Shown here: in pieces, positions 1 through 7,672 of the stretch | How the letters are laid out: each line of letters starts with the position of its first letter | How positions within the stretch are numbered: position 1 is the stretch's first letter | Assembly (NCBI GenBank): GCA_029050385.1 | Contig: JAIDMV010000276.1 | Span: 1 to 10,259 of the forward strand | From: Anaeroplasmataceae bacterium | GTDB lineage: Bacteria; Bacillota_I; Bacilli_A; Acholeplasmatales; Anaeroplasmataceae | Reading direction: 5' to 3' | DNA length: 10,259 nt | Made by a program: the position numbers and the translations under genes | Notes under the pieces: generated by a model | The model's database searches: none | What the model was told of the DNA's origin: nothing | What the model saw: the letters and a program-made list of their open reading frames with translations, nothing else

Positions 1-22
1 AAACCAAGTAATCCTTATTTTT

Positions 23-1525
23 TTATTCTTCTAAATCATGTAATCTATCTAAGAATTCAGATTCCGTAACATTCTTCTTTGGTGTTTCACGCTTAGATAC
101 TTCTACCATTCCCTTTGTCTTGTTAGGTAAAGCGATCGTACCAGCACCACTAATACATCCATGAGGACATGCCATACCTTCTAAAAGGTAGCCATTATAT
201 TTACCTGCCTTTGCATCCTTTAATAGCTTACGGCAATTCTCTAAGCCTTGAGCTGAAGCAACTTTAATCTCTACATCAGGATGTGTCTTCTTAATTGTAT
301 TGACCACTGCTTGAGCAACACCACCTGCCACTGCAAATCCTCTACCATCTGCAGTTGTAACATTTTGAAGTGGTTTTTCCTTCAAAGTATTGAAATCAAC
401 CTTTTTAGCTGAAAACATACCCATCAACTCTTCAAAGGTTAAAACAAAATCTACATCACTTCTAACTGCGGTTCTTGACGCTTCTAGTTTTTTGGCTGAA
501 CAAGGTCCAACAAATACAATCTTACAATTAGGATGTTTTTTCTTTACCAAACGAGCAGTTAAAACCATCGGAGTTAAGGCCATAGAAATATTATCTTTAT
601 ATTCAGGGAATTCCTTTTTCGCCATAACGGACCAGCTTGGACAACAAGATGTTCCCATAAACTGTAATTTAGATGGAACATTAGCCAAGAAATCCTCTGC
701 TTCTTCATACGTACATAAGTCAGCACCAATAGATACCTCATATACACCTGTGAAGCCCAATTGACCCATCGCATCATCAATTGTTTTCAAATTTACTTTA
801 GGACCAAACTGTCCAACAAAAGCAGGTGCCATAAGCGCATAAATTTCATCCTTAGCCTTAATGGACTGAACGACCTGGAAAATCTGAGATTTATCTGCAA
901 TTGCTCCAAATGGACAATTCACAATACACATACCACAAGAAACACATTTTTCATAATTGATCTTAGCACGTCCAAATTCATCAGATTCAATCGCATGCAT
1001 ACCGCACGCTTTTTCACATGGTCTTTGACGATGAACAATAGCTTTATAAGGACAAACATCCAAACATCTACCACATTTAATACATAACTCTTGGTTGATT
1101 TTTGAAATACCATTAGAAATTCTTATCGCATCTTTAGGACAAACATTTGCACAAGGGTTAGCAAGACATCCTTCGCAAGCATCTGTGACATGATAGGAAT
1201 CTGTAGGACAGGCATTACAAGCAAAATCTATTACATTTACTAGAGGTGGCTCATAAAATCTCTTTGTTATGATTGCATCCTCTATTCCTTTAGATATAGG
1301 AGCATGCTCATCAGCACTTCTTACAGGAAGACCAATTGCTAAACGAATACGTTCTGCAACTATAGCTCTTTCTAGGAAGATAGATTCACGATATTTTGCC
1401 TGACCATTTAACATCTGGTAAGGAATTTCTTCTATTCTTGAATAATCTCCTTCATAGGCAAGCTTTGCTACCTCTTCGAATACGTTTCTTCTTATTTTTA
1501 ATATAGATGAATAACTTTCTATCAT
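23..1525 (-). CDS. Monomeric [FeFe]-hydrogenase, group B type
   Basis: Iron-only hydrogenase of 500 residues, probably cytoplasmic, expected to interconvert protons and H2 with ferredoxin-like electron carriers. All three H-cluster motifs are visible: L1 TSCCPSW (residues 292-298), L2 GPCSAKKLE (340-348) and L3 EGMACPHGC (449-457). By alignment with characterised enzymes, C295, C342, C453 and C457 would hold the H-cluster and C294 would be the proton-relay cysteine. Before them are Cys-rich ferredoxin modules: C117/C120/C125/C129, the classic CxxCxxCxxxCP at C148-C158, and another at C194-C204, plus C103/C106 and C170/C174. L2 with GPC instead of MPC, L3 ending in SGAG instead of GGG, and the extra N-terminal domain (1-100) fit group B rather than the well-studied group A; the group call is from memory of motifs. 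Start set at ATG 1525, because GGAGG lies 9 nt upstream. A Met eight codons earlier (1549) sits at the predicted transcription start. No maturase genes (hydEFG) are in the window. Transcribed alone from its own promoter. Confidence 0.92.
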   Translation of the reverse strand: MIESYSSILKIRRNVFEEVAKLAYEGDYSRIEEIPYQMLNGQAKYRESIFLERAIVAERIRLAIGLPVRSADEHAPISKGIEDAIITKRFYEPPLVNVIDFACNACPTDSYHVTDACEGCLANPCANVCPKDAIRISNGISKINQELCIKCGRCLDVCPYKAIVHRQRPCEKACGMHAIESDEFGRAKINYEKCVSCGMCIVNCPFGAIADKSQIFQVVQSIKAKDEIYALMAPAFVGQFGPKVNLKTIDDAMGQLGFTGVYEVSIGADLCTYEEAEDFLANVPSKLQFMGTSCCPSWSVMAKKEFPEYKDNISMALTPMVLTARLVKKKHPNCKIVFVGPCSAKKLEASRTAVRSDVDFVLTFEELMGMFSAKKVDFNTLKEKPLQNVTTADGRGFAVAGGVAQAVVNTIKKTHPDVEIKVASAQGLENCRKLLKDAKAGKYNGYLLEGMACPHGCISGAGTIALPNKTKGMVEVSKRETPKKNVTESEFLDRLHDLEE

Positions 1526-1534
1526 AAAAAAATA

Positions 1535-1539
1535 CCTCC
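1535..1539 (-). promoter_or_regulatory. Ribosome binding site of the hydrogenase gene
   Basis: GGAGG, 9 nt before ATG at 1525. It decides the start: the upstream in-frame Met at 1549 has no such site and would fall at the start of the predicted mRNA. Confidence 0.85.
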
Positions 1540-1554
1540 GACTTCCCAATATTA

Positions 1555-1583
1555 ATTATACAAGTTAATACTATAAATCGCAA
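1555..1583 (-). promoter_or_regulatory. Sigma-A type promoter of the hydrogenase gene
   Basis: Minus strand: -35 TTGCGA (1583-1578), spacer of exactly 17 nt, -10 TATAAT (1560-1555, perfect consensus). Transcription should start near 1548, giving a leader of roughly 23 nt before ATG 1525. I looked for a Rex-like inverted repeat (TTGTTAA...TTAACAA), common at redox genes, and did not find one. Confidence 0.7.
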
Positions 1584-1611
1584 GGTATTTCAATTTATTT
1601 TTTTATTTATT

Positions 1612-3318
1612 TTAAGATTCTACAAGCTTTGTTTCTTCTGCATGAAGATGAGCGGTATTTAAAATACACTCCGAAATATTTTCTAAATGGTCGCCCATAC
1701 GCTCTAGATTAGATAAAATCTCTACATAATGATCTGCATTTAAATAGGAGCATGCTCCACTATCAATACGATGAACATGACGTTGATGGAAGAAAGCTTC
1801 TAGCTTATCGACCTGATCTTCTAAAGCATTAACCTCTAATGCCTTAGTTTTATCCCAACCATAAAATGCCTCAAAGGTTGTATTTAGCATTTGGATTACA
1901 GTCCCATAAAGTTGTTCTAGATCCTGTTTGCCATCCTCTGAAAGCTCCTTATTCGTAGAATATCTGTCATCGAAAAATTCAAATAGATTCGTACAATGAT
2001 CACCTATACGCTCCAAATCCTTAATGGCATCCAAATAGGCAGATAGTAAAGTGGAATTGGATTTACTCAAATCAGAAAGCGTAAGCTTAATTAAATAATC
2101 ATGAATTCTTTTATCTAGTTCATCGATGGTTTCTTCTATTTCCTTTGGCTTATCTCCGTAAGAGAGTTTACTATCAAAGCTATAATCCTTTGCCATAGAG
2201 ACATATTCTGTAACACATTTACACATATAATCAATAGACTTTTTTGCAAAAGTCAATGAAAATCCTGGAGACTTCTCAATTAAGGAATAATCTAATAAAG
2301 AATCCAAAATAGTCTGTTGCTCATTAGGTTTATCCTTAAATAACTTTTCTGTAAATTTAACCATAACCTTAATTAAGAAGAACATAATAAAGGTTGTCAC
2401 AAAATTGAACAATAAATGGGCAATTGCTATGGTCATTTTCGGATGTGGTCCCAGACCCGATAGCATTGACCCCTCTATAATCTCCATCAATTTGGAAAAA
2501 GGCCATAAGAGAGCCAAGAACAAGATAGCTCCCACAACATTAAACATAACATGGACAAAGGCTGTTCGTTTTGCCTGAACACCTCCACCGATACCTGCAA
2601 TACAAGCTGTGATTGTCGTACCAATATTACAACCTAGCATAATTGGAATTGCACCAAAAACAACGATAAAACCCTGTTGATATAACGTCTGTAATATACC
2701 TATTATTGCGGATGAAGATTGAACAAGTGCTGTTAAGGCTGTACCAATTAACAATCCTAAAATAGGCTGATCAGAAATAAATTTAAACAGACGTGTCGCT
2801 TCTTCTTCATAAGCCATAAGAATTGTATCAAGTGCATCTCCCATCGTCTTCAAACCGAAAAACAACATACCAAAGCCAAAGATAACCTTACCAATTTCTG
2901 ACCCTTTTTCATTTTTGATAAAGAAAATCATTAAAGCTCCTAATCCTACAAAAATAAGGGAATAGCTTTCAATATTCATACCAATAAAAAAGGATGTAAT
3001 GGTTGCTCCAATATTTGCACCTAAAATAACACCAATCGCTTGAGGAAAGGTCATCAGTCCTGCACGTACTAATCCTATGGTTAAGGCAGTCGTTCCCGAA
3101 GAGGACTGAATTACCGCAGTAACTAAGGTACCTACTAAGATTCCCTTGATTGGAGTATTTGTTGTCTTTTCAATAATTGTTTTTAGCTTGTCACCAGCAA
3201 TCGTCTTCAAAGAATCTCCCATCTGATTGATTCCATATAAGAATAATCCCAAGCCACCTAAAACTGCTATAAGCTCAAGAATAATTTGGCTGGCACTTAA
3301 ACCTGTACTTAAGAACAT
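1612..3318 (-). CDS. Na/Pi cotransporter family protein with C-terminal PhoU-like domain
   Basis: Membrane protein of 568 residues, expected to import phosphate with sodium (NptA/YjbB-like branch of the Na/Pi cotransporter family). The transport part (about 10-320) shows the family's inverted duplication: QSSSGTT at 71-77 with GANIGAT at 100-106, and QSSSAII at 200-206 with GCNIGTT at 229-235. About eight hydrophobic segments are spread over it. Residues about 345-560 are a cytosolic helical domain with two PhoU-like signatures, LERIGDH (435-441) and LERMGDHLEN (539-548). PhoU domains typically regulate phosphate uptake or bind metal clusters, so this tail may gate the transporter; that is inference. 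Two-domain architecture and length are usual for bacterial members. Start ATG 3318 has GGAGG at 3325-3329, 6 nt upstream. No pst or pho regulatory gene is adjacent. Substrate is by family; some homologues could export rather than import phosphate. Confidence 0.92.
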   Translation of the reverse strand: MFLSTGLSASQIILELIAVLGGLGLFLYGINQMGDSLKTIAGDKLKTIIEKTTNTPIKGILVGTLVTAVIQSSSGTTALTIGLVRAGLMTFPQAIGVILGANIGATITSFFIGMNIESYSLIFVGLGALMIFFIKNEKGSEIGKVIFGFGMLFFGLKTMGDALDTILMAYEEEATRLFKFISDQPILGLLIGTALTALVQSSSAIIGILQTLYQQGFIVVFGAIPIMLGCNIGTTITACIAGIGGGVQAKRTAFVHVMFNVVGAILFLALLWPFSKLMEIIEGSMLSGLGPHPKMTIAIAHLLFNFVTTFIMFFLIKVMVKFTEKLFKDKPNEQQTILDSLLDYSLIEKSPGFSLTFAKKSIDYMCKCVTEYVSMAKDYSFDSKLSYGDKPKEIEETIDELDKRIHDYLIKLTLSDLSKSNSTLLSAYLDAIKDLERIGDHCTNLFEFFDDRYSTNKELSEDGKQDLEQLYGTVIQMLNTTFEAFYGWDKTKALEVNALEDQVDKLEAFFHQRHVHRIDSGACSYLNADHYVEILSNLERMGDHLENISECILNTAHLHAEETKLVES

Positions 3319-3383
3319 AAGTAACCTCCAACATATCTTTATTTTATAATTCTATTCTTATTTTGCCATAATTTTACAAATGT

Positions 3384-3412
3384 ATTATATCAAATAATCT
3401 ATGGATATACAA
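3384..3412 (-). promoter_or_regulatory. Extended -10 promoter of the Na/Pi cotransporter gene
   Basis: Minus strand: -10 TATAAT (3389-3384) preceded by TGA, which makes an extended -10 (TGnTATAAT). A weak -35, TTGTAT (3412-3407), lies 17 nt further upstream. The expected start is near 3377, leaving a leader of about 60 nt. No Pho-box-like direct repeat was recognised. Confidence 0.65.
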
Positions 3413-3437
3413 GAAAAGATGCAAAATGCATAAGAAA

Positions 3438-3468
3438 AGACATAGATGCATAAATGCCATCTATGTCT
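3438..3468 (-). terminator. Hairpin terminator of the SMC-sepF operon
   Basis: An 11-bp perfect inverted repeat, agacatagatg (3438-3448) against catctatgtct (3458-3468), with a 9-nt loop, starts 11 nt after the sepF-like stop codon. On the minus strand it is followed by a T-rich run (TTTCTT). The stem is AT-rich, so termination may be partial. A second small hairpin, atgca-aaa-tgcat (3419-3431), follows and is itself trailed by CTTTTCTT. Confidence 0.65.
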
Positions 3469-3478
3469 CTCATTTCCA

Positions 3479-3814
3479 TTATAACTGATTTAAAAAATCC
3501 TGTAAGGAACCATCCATAAAGCTAGATTTTAAAGCAAATAGATATGTTTTTTCATTAATCATAACGCTTTTACCATCTAACGCAAAGGTAGCTCCTGCAA
3601 AGAATGCCAATAGCTTGTTTGCAGCCATAGGCTCTAAATTATCAAAGTTTAATACAAGAGGATCTCCTTTTTTTAATCTTTTCACAAGTTCTGCAGCCTT
3701 CGCATCATCATCACTAATTTGTTCCATAATGATACGATCACTTGCTAGTTCCTCATTAGAAAGATTTTTAGATGCCTCCTCATATTCGTTTCTTTTTTTT
3801 CCGAACAATCCCAT
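3479..3814 (-). CDS. SepF-like cell division protein (short form)
   Basis: Protein of 111 residues. SepF anchors and bundles FtsZ at the division septum in Gram-positive bacteria; its C-terminal domain dimerises, polymerises and binds the FtsZ tail. Residues about 27-95 follow the SepF core pattern: an Asp/Ala-rich helix, then PLVLNFDNLE (52-61), the helix ending in LLAFFAGATFALDG (68-81), and a closing strand near YLFAL (91-95). These match the strand, FLSG.xYAxxG and FLxTP blocks of Bacillus SepF, with FFAG replacing FLSG and AL replacing TP. It is clearly shorter than the usual 140-200 residues: the disordered linker is almost absent, and the N-terminus (MGLFGKK) is a poor fit to the usual amphipathic membrane helix. 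Its ATG overlaps the SMC gene stop (TAATG), with GGAGG 10 nt upstream inside that gene, so it is translationally coupled to it. It occupies the place where JetD sits in Wadjet operons. It may be a second, specialised SepF; the main one is usually near ylmG/divIVA. Confidence 0.8.
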   Translation of the reverse strand: MGLFGKKRNEYEEASKNLSNEELASDRIIMEQISDDDAKAAELVKRLKKGDPLVLNFDNLEPMAANKLLAFFAGATFALDGKSVMINEKTYLFALKSSFMDGSLQDFLNQL

Positions 3815-6800
3815 TATTCTACTTCCTCCTCAATCTCATCATCTGATTCTGAATTCTCTTTTGTAGTCATAGGAAGAACAGTGGCCTTTGTTCCTTGACG
3901 AACCATAATTAAGGTTGTCTTAGCAAAGCCCTGAAGAATATCCATACGCTGAGGTGGGCAGGCAATGATAACCTGAAGTGGCATAGAATTAATGAAACTC
4001 ATCATCGCATGCATACGATTAGCATCCATCTTATCAAATACTTCGTCGAATAATACTAAACCAATAGGATCTCCAGAAACAGCATTTCCCTTTGTATATA
4101 CACGAACGAAGGATGCAATAATTGCAACATAGAATGGAACCTGTGTTTCACCACCGGATTTTTCCTTAAATACCTTAGAATAAGTCATTGTATCGCCATT
4201 CTTATTGATGATACGAATATCATAATCCATGTAGGTACGGTAATCTGTAAATTTATTGATTGCACCATTACTATTGACTTCATCAACAGATAAAGTTTCA
4301 AACAATTCACGGATTTGTTCATCATACTTTTCTTGGAAAGCATATGTTAATAAACCACCGCCACCTGGCTCTAAATCTGAGGTTACCATATCATAGAAGG
4401 ATGCATATTCACTACTTCTAGGGAAGATAAACTCATAGTGATCATCACCAAATGTAATATTGGACAATGTCTTATTGATTTGCATAATTTCTTGTTCAGC
4501 AGTCAAGATATTATTTCTTAACTTAGCAATGAAGTCTTCCTTAAATACAACCTCTGCAGCCTCTCTAGCACTACGAACTCTTTGTTCATATTTGATAAGC
4601 TCTGTTTTCTCTAACTTATTTAATTCTGCTAAGAACTTATCAATTTCAGTTAAGCCAATAGAGAAGGTAGAACTATATGTATTAATATAGCCATACTGTT
4701 TAGCAACAAGCGTATCAGATAATAGCGTGAAGCTTGCCTCCTCTGTCTTATACTTTTCCTGATATTCATTGAAAGCAGTCTTAAAGTTCTTATTTAAAAC
4801 TAAAGCCTTATATTCATCCTTAGCCTTTTGTTCTAATACAACTGAACCGCCAGAAAGCTCCTCTAATTCATTTTCTAATACAACTAGTTCATTACCCTTA
4901 TTGAAGATAATTGTATTTAATGCTTCAATTGCATTATCAATACCACCTATCTCCTTACTCAAGGCTAACTTCTTAGCATCACATGCCTTGATTGTATCTA
5001 ATACCTTATCATAGTCCTCTTGAAGTTCAGAAGGTGTTGCAGTCTTCTGACGCTCAGCCTGCTTAGATAAATCCTCTAAAGTATGCTTTTCCTTTTCTAA
5101 TAATAATGCCTTATCTAAATCTTCAATTAATGGACGAACATCAATTTGATCGATTAAGCTTAACATCTTATTTAAGTTTTCAATTTGGCCATTTAAGGCA
5201 ACATATTCATTACGAGCAATATCAGCCTTTTCATGCCATAATACAGCTTGCTTAGAAGCAGCATTTTTACCGATAAATGGCTTTTCCACATTTGGATTTA
5301 AGCTTGTAACAGCATATCCACGATAAATCAATAAATCATTTGTGATAGAGGTTTGATAGTTTTCAAGCTCCATCGCATCATTACACATAATGACATTACC
5401 ACAGGTATAGTTGATATAGCATCTTGCATCTTGGTTTTCACTTTCAAGAATAGAGGCAAGGGATTTAGCTTCATAACGAGTAAATTTAGAAATTTGCTTA
5501 GTATTCACTAAACCAATACCATATAGACGATATTTGTTTTTAATTCTTGAATAAATTTGTAAAGCTTGGTCGAAATATCTTGGTTCAACAATCATATTGA
5601 AACGACGATTTCCTAAGAAAATTTCAATTGTATCTGCCCAATTAGGATCTGTGATTTCACAGATTTCTGCAAAAATATGAACCTTGATATCATAATTATA
5701 AATTCTCTTTAAGCCCTCTTCTATTTCAGCACGAATCTGTAAAAGCTGAGTAGGGAAGTTTACACGGTTTTGATCTAAGCCCTTTAGATTCGTTGAAATC
5801 TCATTGATTTGGGCAACTAGTGCACGCTTCTTTGTATCTAAAGAACCAAGCTCTTGATTCATTTTGTTTTGAACTGCAGTTAAACGAGATTGATAATCCT
5901 TTAGCTTCATCTTAGAAGCTTCAACATCCATCGTATTAATTTGAACTAAGGATAAGTTCGCCATCTCTGCAAATAGACGTTCATTAGAAATCTTTCTTAA
6001 ATCATTGATTGCATTTTTATAATTGGTTGCACGCTTTAAGAAGACTTGTTGATTTGCTTCTAAAGAGGTAATATTTGTCTGTGTTTTTAAAATTTCACGA
6101 TTAATATATTCCTCTGCCTTAAAGGTATCATTATTACTTAATGCATTATATAAATCACGAGAACGTTCATTTAATGCTAAAAGCTCTTGATCAATAGAAA
6201 TAATTTCTTGTTCCTTCATGACACGTAAAGCTTCTTGTTGTTCAATTTGACGCTTTGCATCTGTGATTTCATTTCTAATCTCTTCTGTGTCAAATAAATG
6301 CATCAAATATTGAATATAGTTTTTACGTTCTTCAATTCCCTTTAATTCTTGATAAATACTGTCAATCTCTTTTAAATCTGTAATTTTCTTATTGATGAGT
6401 TTTAATGTATTTTCTAACTCTTTATAAGAACGGATAGAGTCTTTAATTGCAGTTACATCAATATCTTTTTCCTCTAAGATATTTTGGTAAATAAAGTCCT
6501 TAACATCAGCGATTGGCTTGAAGGCTAGTGCCTTAGGAATCAAACGATAAAAATCCTCGTTGATAGAACCAAAGGCAGTTCTAAAACCACGTTTAGCTTC
6601 TTTCTTCGTTAAGAAAAATTCAAAGTTTGGATTCTTCTTACGGAAATCTACAGTGCCATAAATTTGATGGTCCTCAGAAACAAACATAGAATCATTGATT
6701 GGTTCAAAGGTACGATAGAATAAAGTTTTAACTGGTAATAACTCACCGAAAGCATCAATTACAGCACCAACTGCAAATCTAGAATCAGTACGCTCATCAT

Positions 6801-7086
6801 AAAACTCTAAAGCGATATGACCAGAAACATCACCATTTCTTAAATATTCCTTGTCATCCATACCTAACTTACATTTAACATAACCACGTAAATCACGTTT
6901 ACCCTTTTCATTAGCTGCAAGGTTAAACATAGTATCTCCTGCTGTTAAAATATAAGTAATAGCATCCATAATGGTAGATTTACCTGATGCATTTGGTCCG
7001 GAAAGTAATGTATTTCCTTCAATTTCAATTGTTTCATTTGAAAGATAATGCCAATTAATTAAACGAATCTTAACTAATTTTTTCAT
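3814..7086 (-). CDS. JetC/MksB-like SMC-family ATPase
   Basis: SMC-type ATPase of 1090 residues, expected to form a dimer that with the two upstream gene products loads on DNA and moves or extrudes it. The N-terminal head has a Walker A GPNASGKST at 30-38. Coiled coil runs over about 225-450 and 615-870, interrupted by a globular hinge (about 465-600, containing PNWADTIEIFLGNRRF). The C-terminal head has the ABC signature SGGE (977-980), Walker B GLVLFDE (1009-1015, with D1014 and E1015) and the D-loop FDKMD (1017-1021), followed by VIIACPP, so all ATPase parts look intact. The DEVFDKMD form and short arms fit MukB/MksB/JetC rather than canonical SMC, RecN or SbcC. The Wadjet type III assignment rests on recall of the family and on the neighbours. 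The last 14 residues are strongly acidic (ENSESDDEIEEEVE). ATG 7086 overlaps the jetB-like stop by 4 nt (ATGA). Confidence 0.85.
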   Translation of the reverse strand: MKKLVKIRLINWHYLSNETIEIEGNTLLSGPNASGKSTIMDAITYILTAGDTMFNLAANEKGKRDLRGYVKCKLGMDDKEYLRNGDVSGHIALEFYDERTDSRFAVGAVIDAFGELLPVKTLFYRTFEPINDSMFVSEDHQIYGTVDFRKKNPNFEFFLTKKEAKRGFRTAFGSINEDFYRLIPKALAFKPIADVKDFIYQNILEEKDIDVTAIKDSIRSYKELENTLKLINKKITDLKEIDSIYQELKGIEERKNYIQYLMHLFDTEEIRNEITDAKRQIEQQEALRVMKEQEIISIDQELLALNERSRDLYNALSNNDTFKAEEYINREILKTQTNITSLEANQQVFLKRATNYKNAINDLRKISNERLFAEMANLSLVQINTMDVEASKMKLKDYQSRLTAVQNKMNQELGSLDTKKRALVAQINEISTNLKGLDQNRVNFPTQLLQIRAEIEEGLKRIYNYDIKVHIFAEICEITDPNWADTIEIFLGNRRFNMIVEPRYFDQALQIYSRIKNKYRLYGIGLVNTKQISKFTRYEAKSLASILESENQDARCYINYTCGNVIMCNDAMELENYQTSITNDLLIYRGYAVTSLNPNVEKPFIGKNAASKQAVLWHEKADIARNEYVALNGQIENLNKMLSLIDQIDVRPLIEDLDKALLLEKEKHTLEDLSKQAERQKTATPSELQEDYDKVLDTIKACDAKKLALSKEIGGIDNAIEALNTIIFNKGNELVVLENELEELSGGSVVLEQKAKDEYKALVLNKNFKTAFNEYQEKYKTEEASFTLLSDTLVAKQYGYINTYSSTFSIGLTEIDKFLAELNKLEKTELIKYEQRVRSAREAAEVVFKEDFIAKLRNNILTAEQEIMQINKTLSNITFGDDHYEFIFPRSSEYASFYDMVTSDLEPGGGGLLTYAFQEKYDEQIRELFETLSVDEVNSNGAINKFTDYRTYMDYDIRIINKNGDTMTYSKVFKEKSGGETQVPFYVAIIASFVRVYTKGNAVSGDPIGLVLFDEVFDKMDANRMHAMMSFINSMPLQVIIACPPQRMDILQGFAKTTLIMVRQGTKATVLPMTTKENSESDDEIEEEVE
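3825..3829 (-). promoter_or_regulatory. Ribosome binding site of the sepF-like gene, inside the SMC gene
   Basis: GGAGG within the stretch AGGAGGAAG, 10 nt before the ATG at 3814. It lies in the last codons of the SMC gene, which encode its Glu-rich tail. With the TAATG stop-start overlap it points to coupled translation. Confidence 0.75.
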
Positions 7087-7670
7087 TCTTTGTCACCATC
7101 CTCTTGTGAAATCTTTGAAATAGTTTGATATACTTCATTCACATCCTCACTCTTAATTGCCATTAAAATAGTTGGCAATATAACAATACGACAAGCGGAT
7201 GAAGTAACATCTCCTGTAACCTCAATTAGGTTATATCTTCTTAGCAAACGAACTGCAGATACTAAATCTGTTTTGTTCAGTTTTCTTTTAATTTGTAGAT
7301 AGTCATATTTATCATGAATATCTGCAACACTACAAACGATATTGTCATTTAAGGAGGTATCCTTAGCCTTTTCATGATATAAAACACGTAAGATTAATAA
7401 AATAATAGATTCATCTCTTCTAAGTTTTAAAGTGTTAGAAGCTGATGCTCCCTCTAGCATAACACAGCCTGAGGCAGTATCTAAATTAATTTCATAACCT
7501 AAAATTTTGAAGAATTCATCAAATAAATCCTTAAAGCTCATTAGGAAATAATAGCTTTCTTTATTGTCTTTCTTGTCTCTACATAAAAAGGTAGTTGCTA
7601 ATAGTTTATTTGCAGTATCTTTAAACTGATTCTGTTGTGCAACAGTCATTGTTTCATATGCACTAAGCAT
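7083..7670 (-). CDS. JetB/MksE-like winged-helix subunit
   Basis: Protein of 195 residues, matching the small MukE/MksE/JetB subunit (I think of the DUF6063 group, type III Wadjet). Such subunits bind the kleisin and DNA and bridge the SMC heads. Visible parts are an N-terminal helical region (8-55), the block LKLRRDESIILLILRVLYHE (81-100), which is the usual first winged-helix core of the family, and a second winged-helix-like block LNKTDLVSAVRLLRRYNLIEV (131-151). There are no enzyme motifs, signal peptide or membrane segment. Start ATG 7670 is 2 nt after the jetA-like stop and has AAGGAG (7680-7685) in the last codons of that gene, 9 nt upstream. The end overlaps the SMC gene by 4 nt. Sequence similarity alone would be weak; the assignment leans on size, order and neighbours. 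Confidence 0.75.
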   Translation of the reverse strand: MLSAYETMTVAQQNQFKDTANKLLATTFLCRDKKDNKESYYFLMSFKDLFDEFFKILGYEINLDTASGCVMLEGASASNTLKLRRDESIILLILRVLYHEKAKDTSLNDNIVCSVADIHDKYDYLQIKRKLNKTDLVSAVRLLRRYNLIEVTGDVTSSACRIVILPTILMAIKSEDVNEVYQTISKISQEDGDKE

Positions 7671-7672
7671 TC

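Noticed and set aside
1..22. Terminator after the hydrogenase gene
   Set aside because: Only 22 bases remain before the window edge, with no complete hairpin.
390..1087. Plus-strand open frames at 390-764 and 761-1087, and minus-strand frames at 574-780 and 919-1113
   Set aside because: All lie inside the hydrogenase gene, whose motifs cover the same bases; their translations show no family features.
1540..1585. Rex-type redox operator upstream of the hydrogenase
   Set aside because: No inverted repeat close to TTGTTAA...TTAACAA is present; the TTG and TTAA fragments are parts of the promoter and AT-rich background.
1526..1611. Terminator after the Na/Pi cotransporter gene
   Set aside because: Only a weak 5-bp aatac/gtatt pair with a long loop is present and no T-run follows it on the minus strand, so read-through into the hydrogenase gene is possible.
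3615..5014. Plus-strand open frames at 3615-3866, 4460-4690 and 4769-5014
   Set aside because: They are antisense to the sepF-like and SMC genes, with low-complexity Ser/Leu/Asn translations and no family motif; the sense frames are strongly supported.
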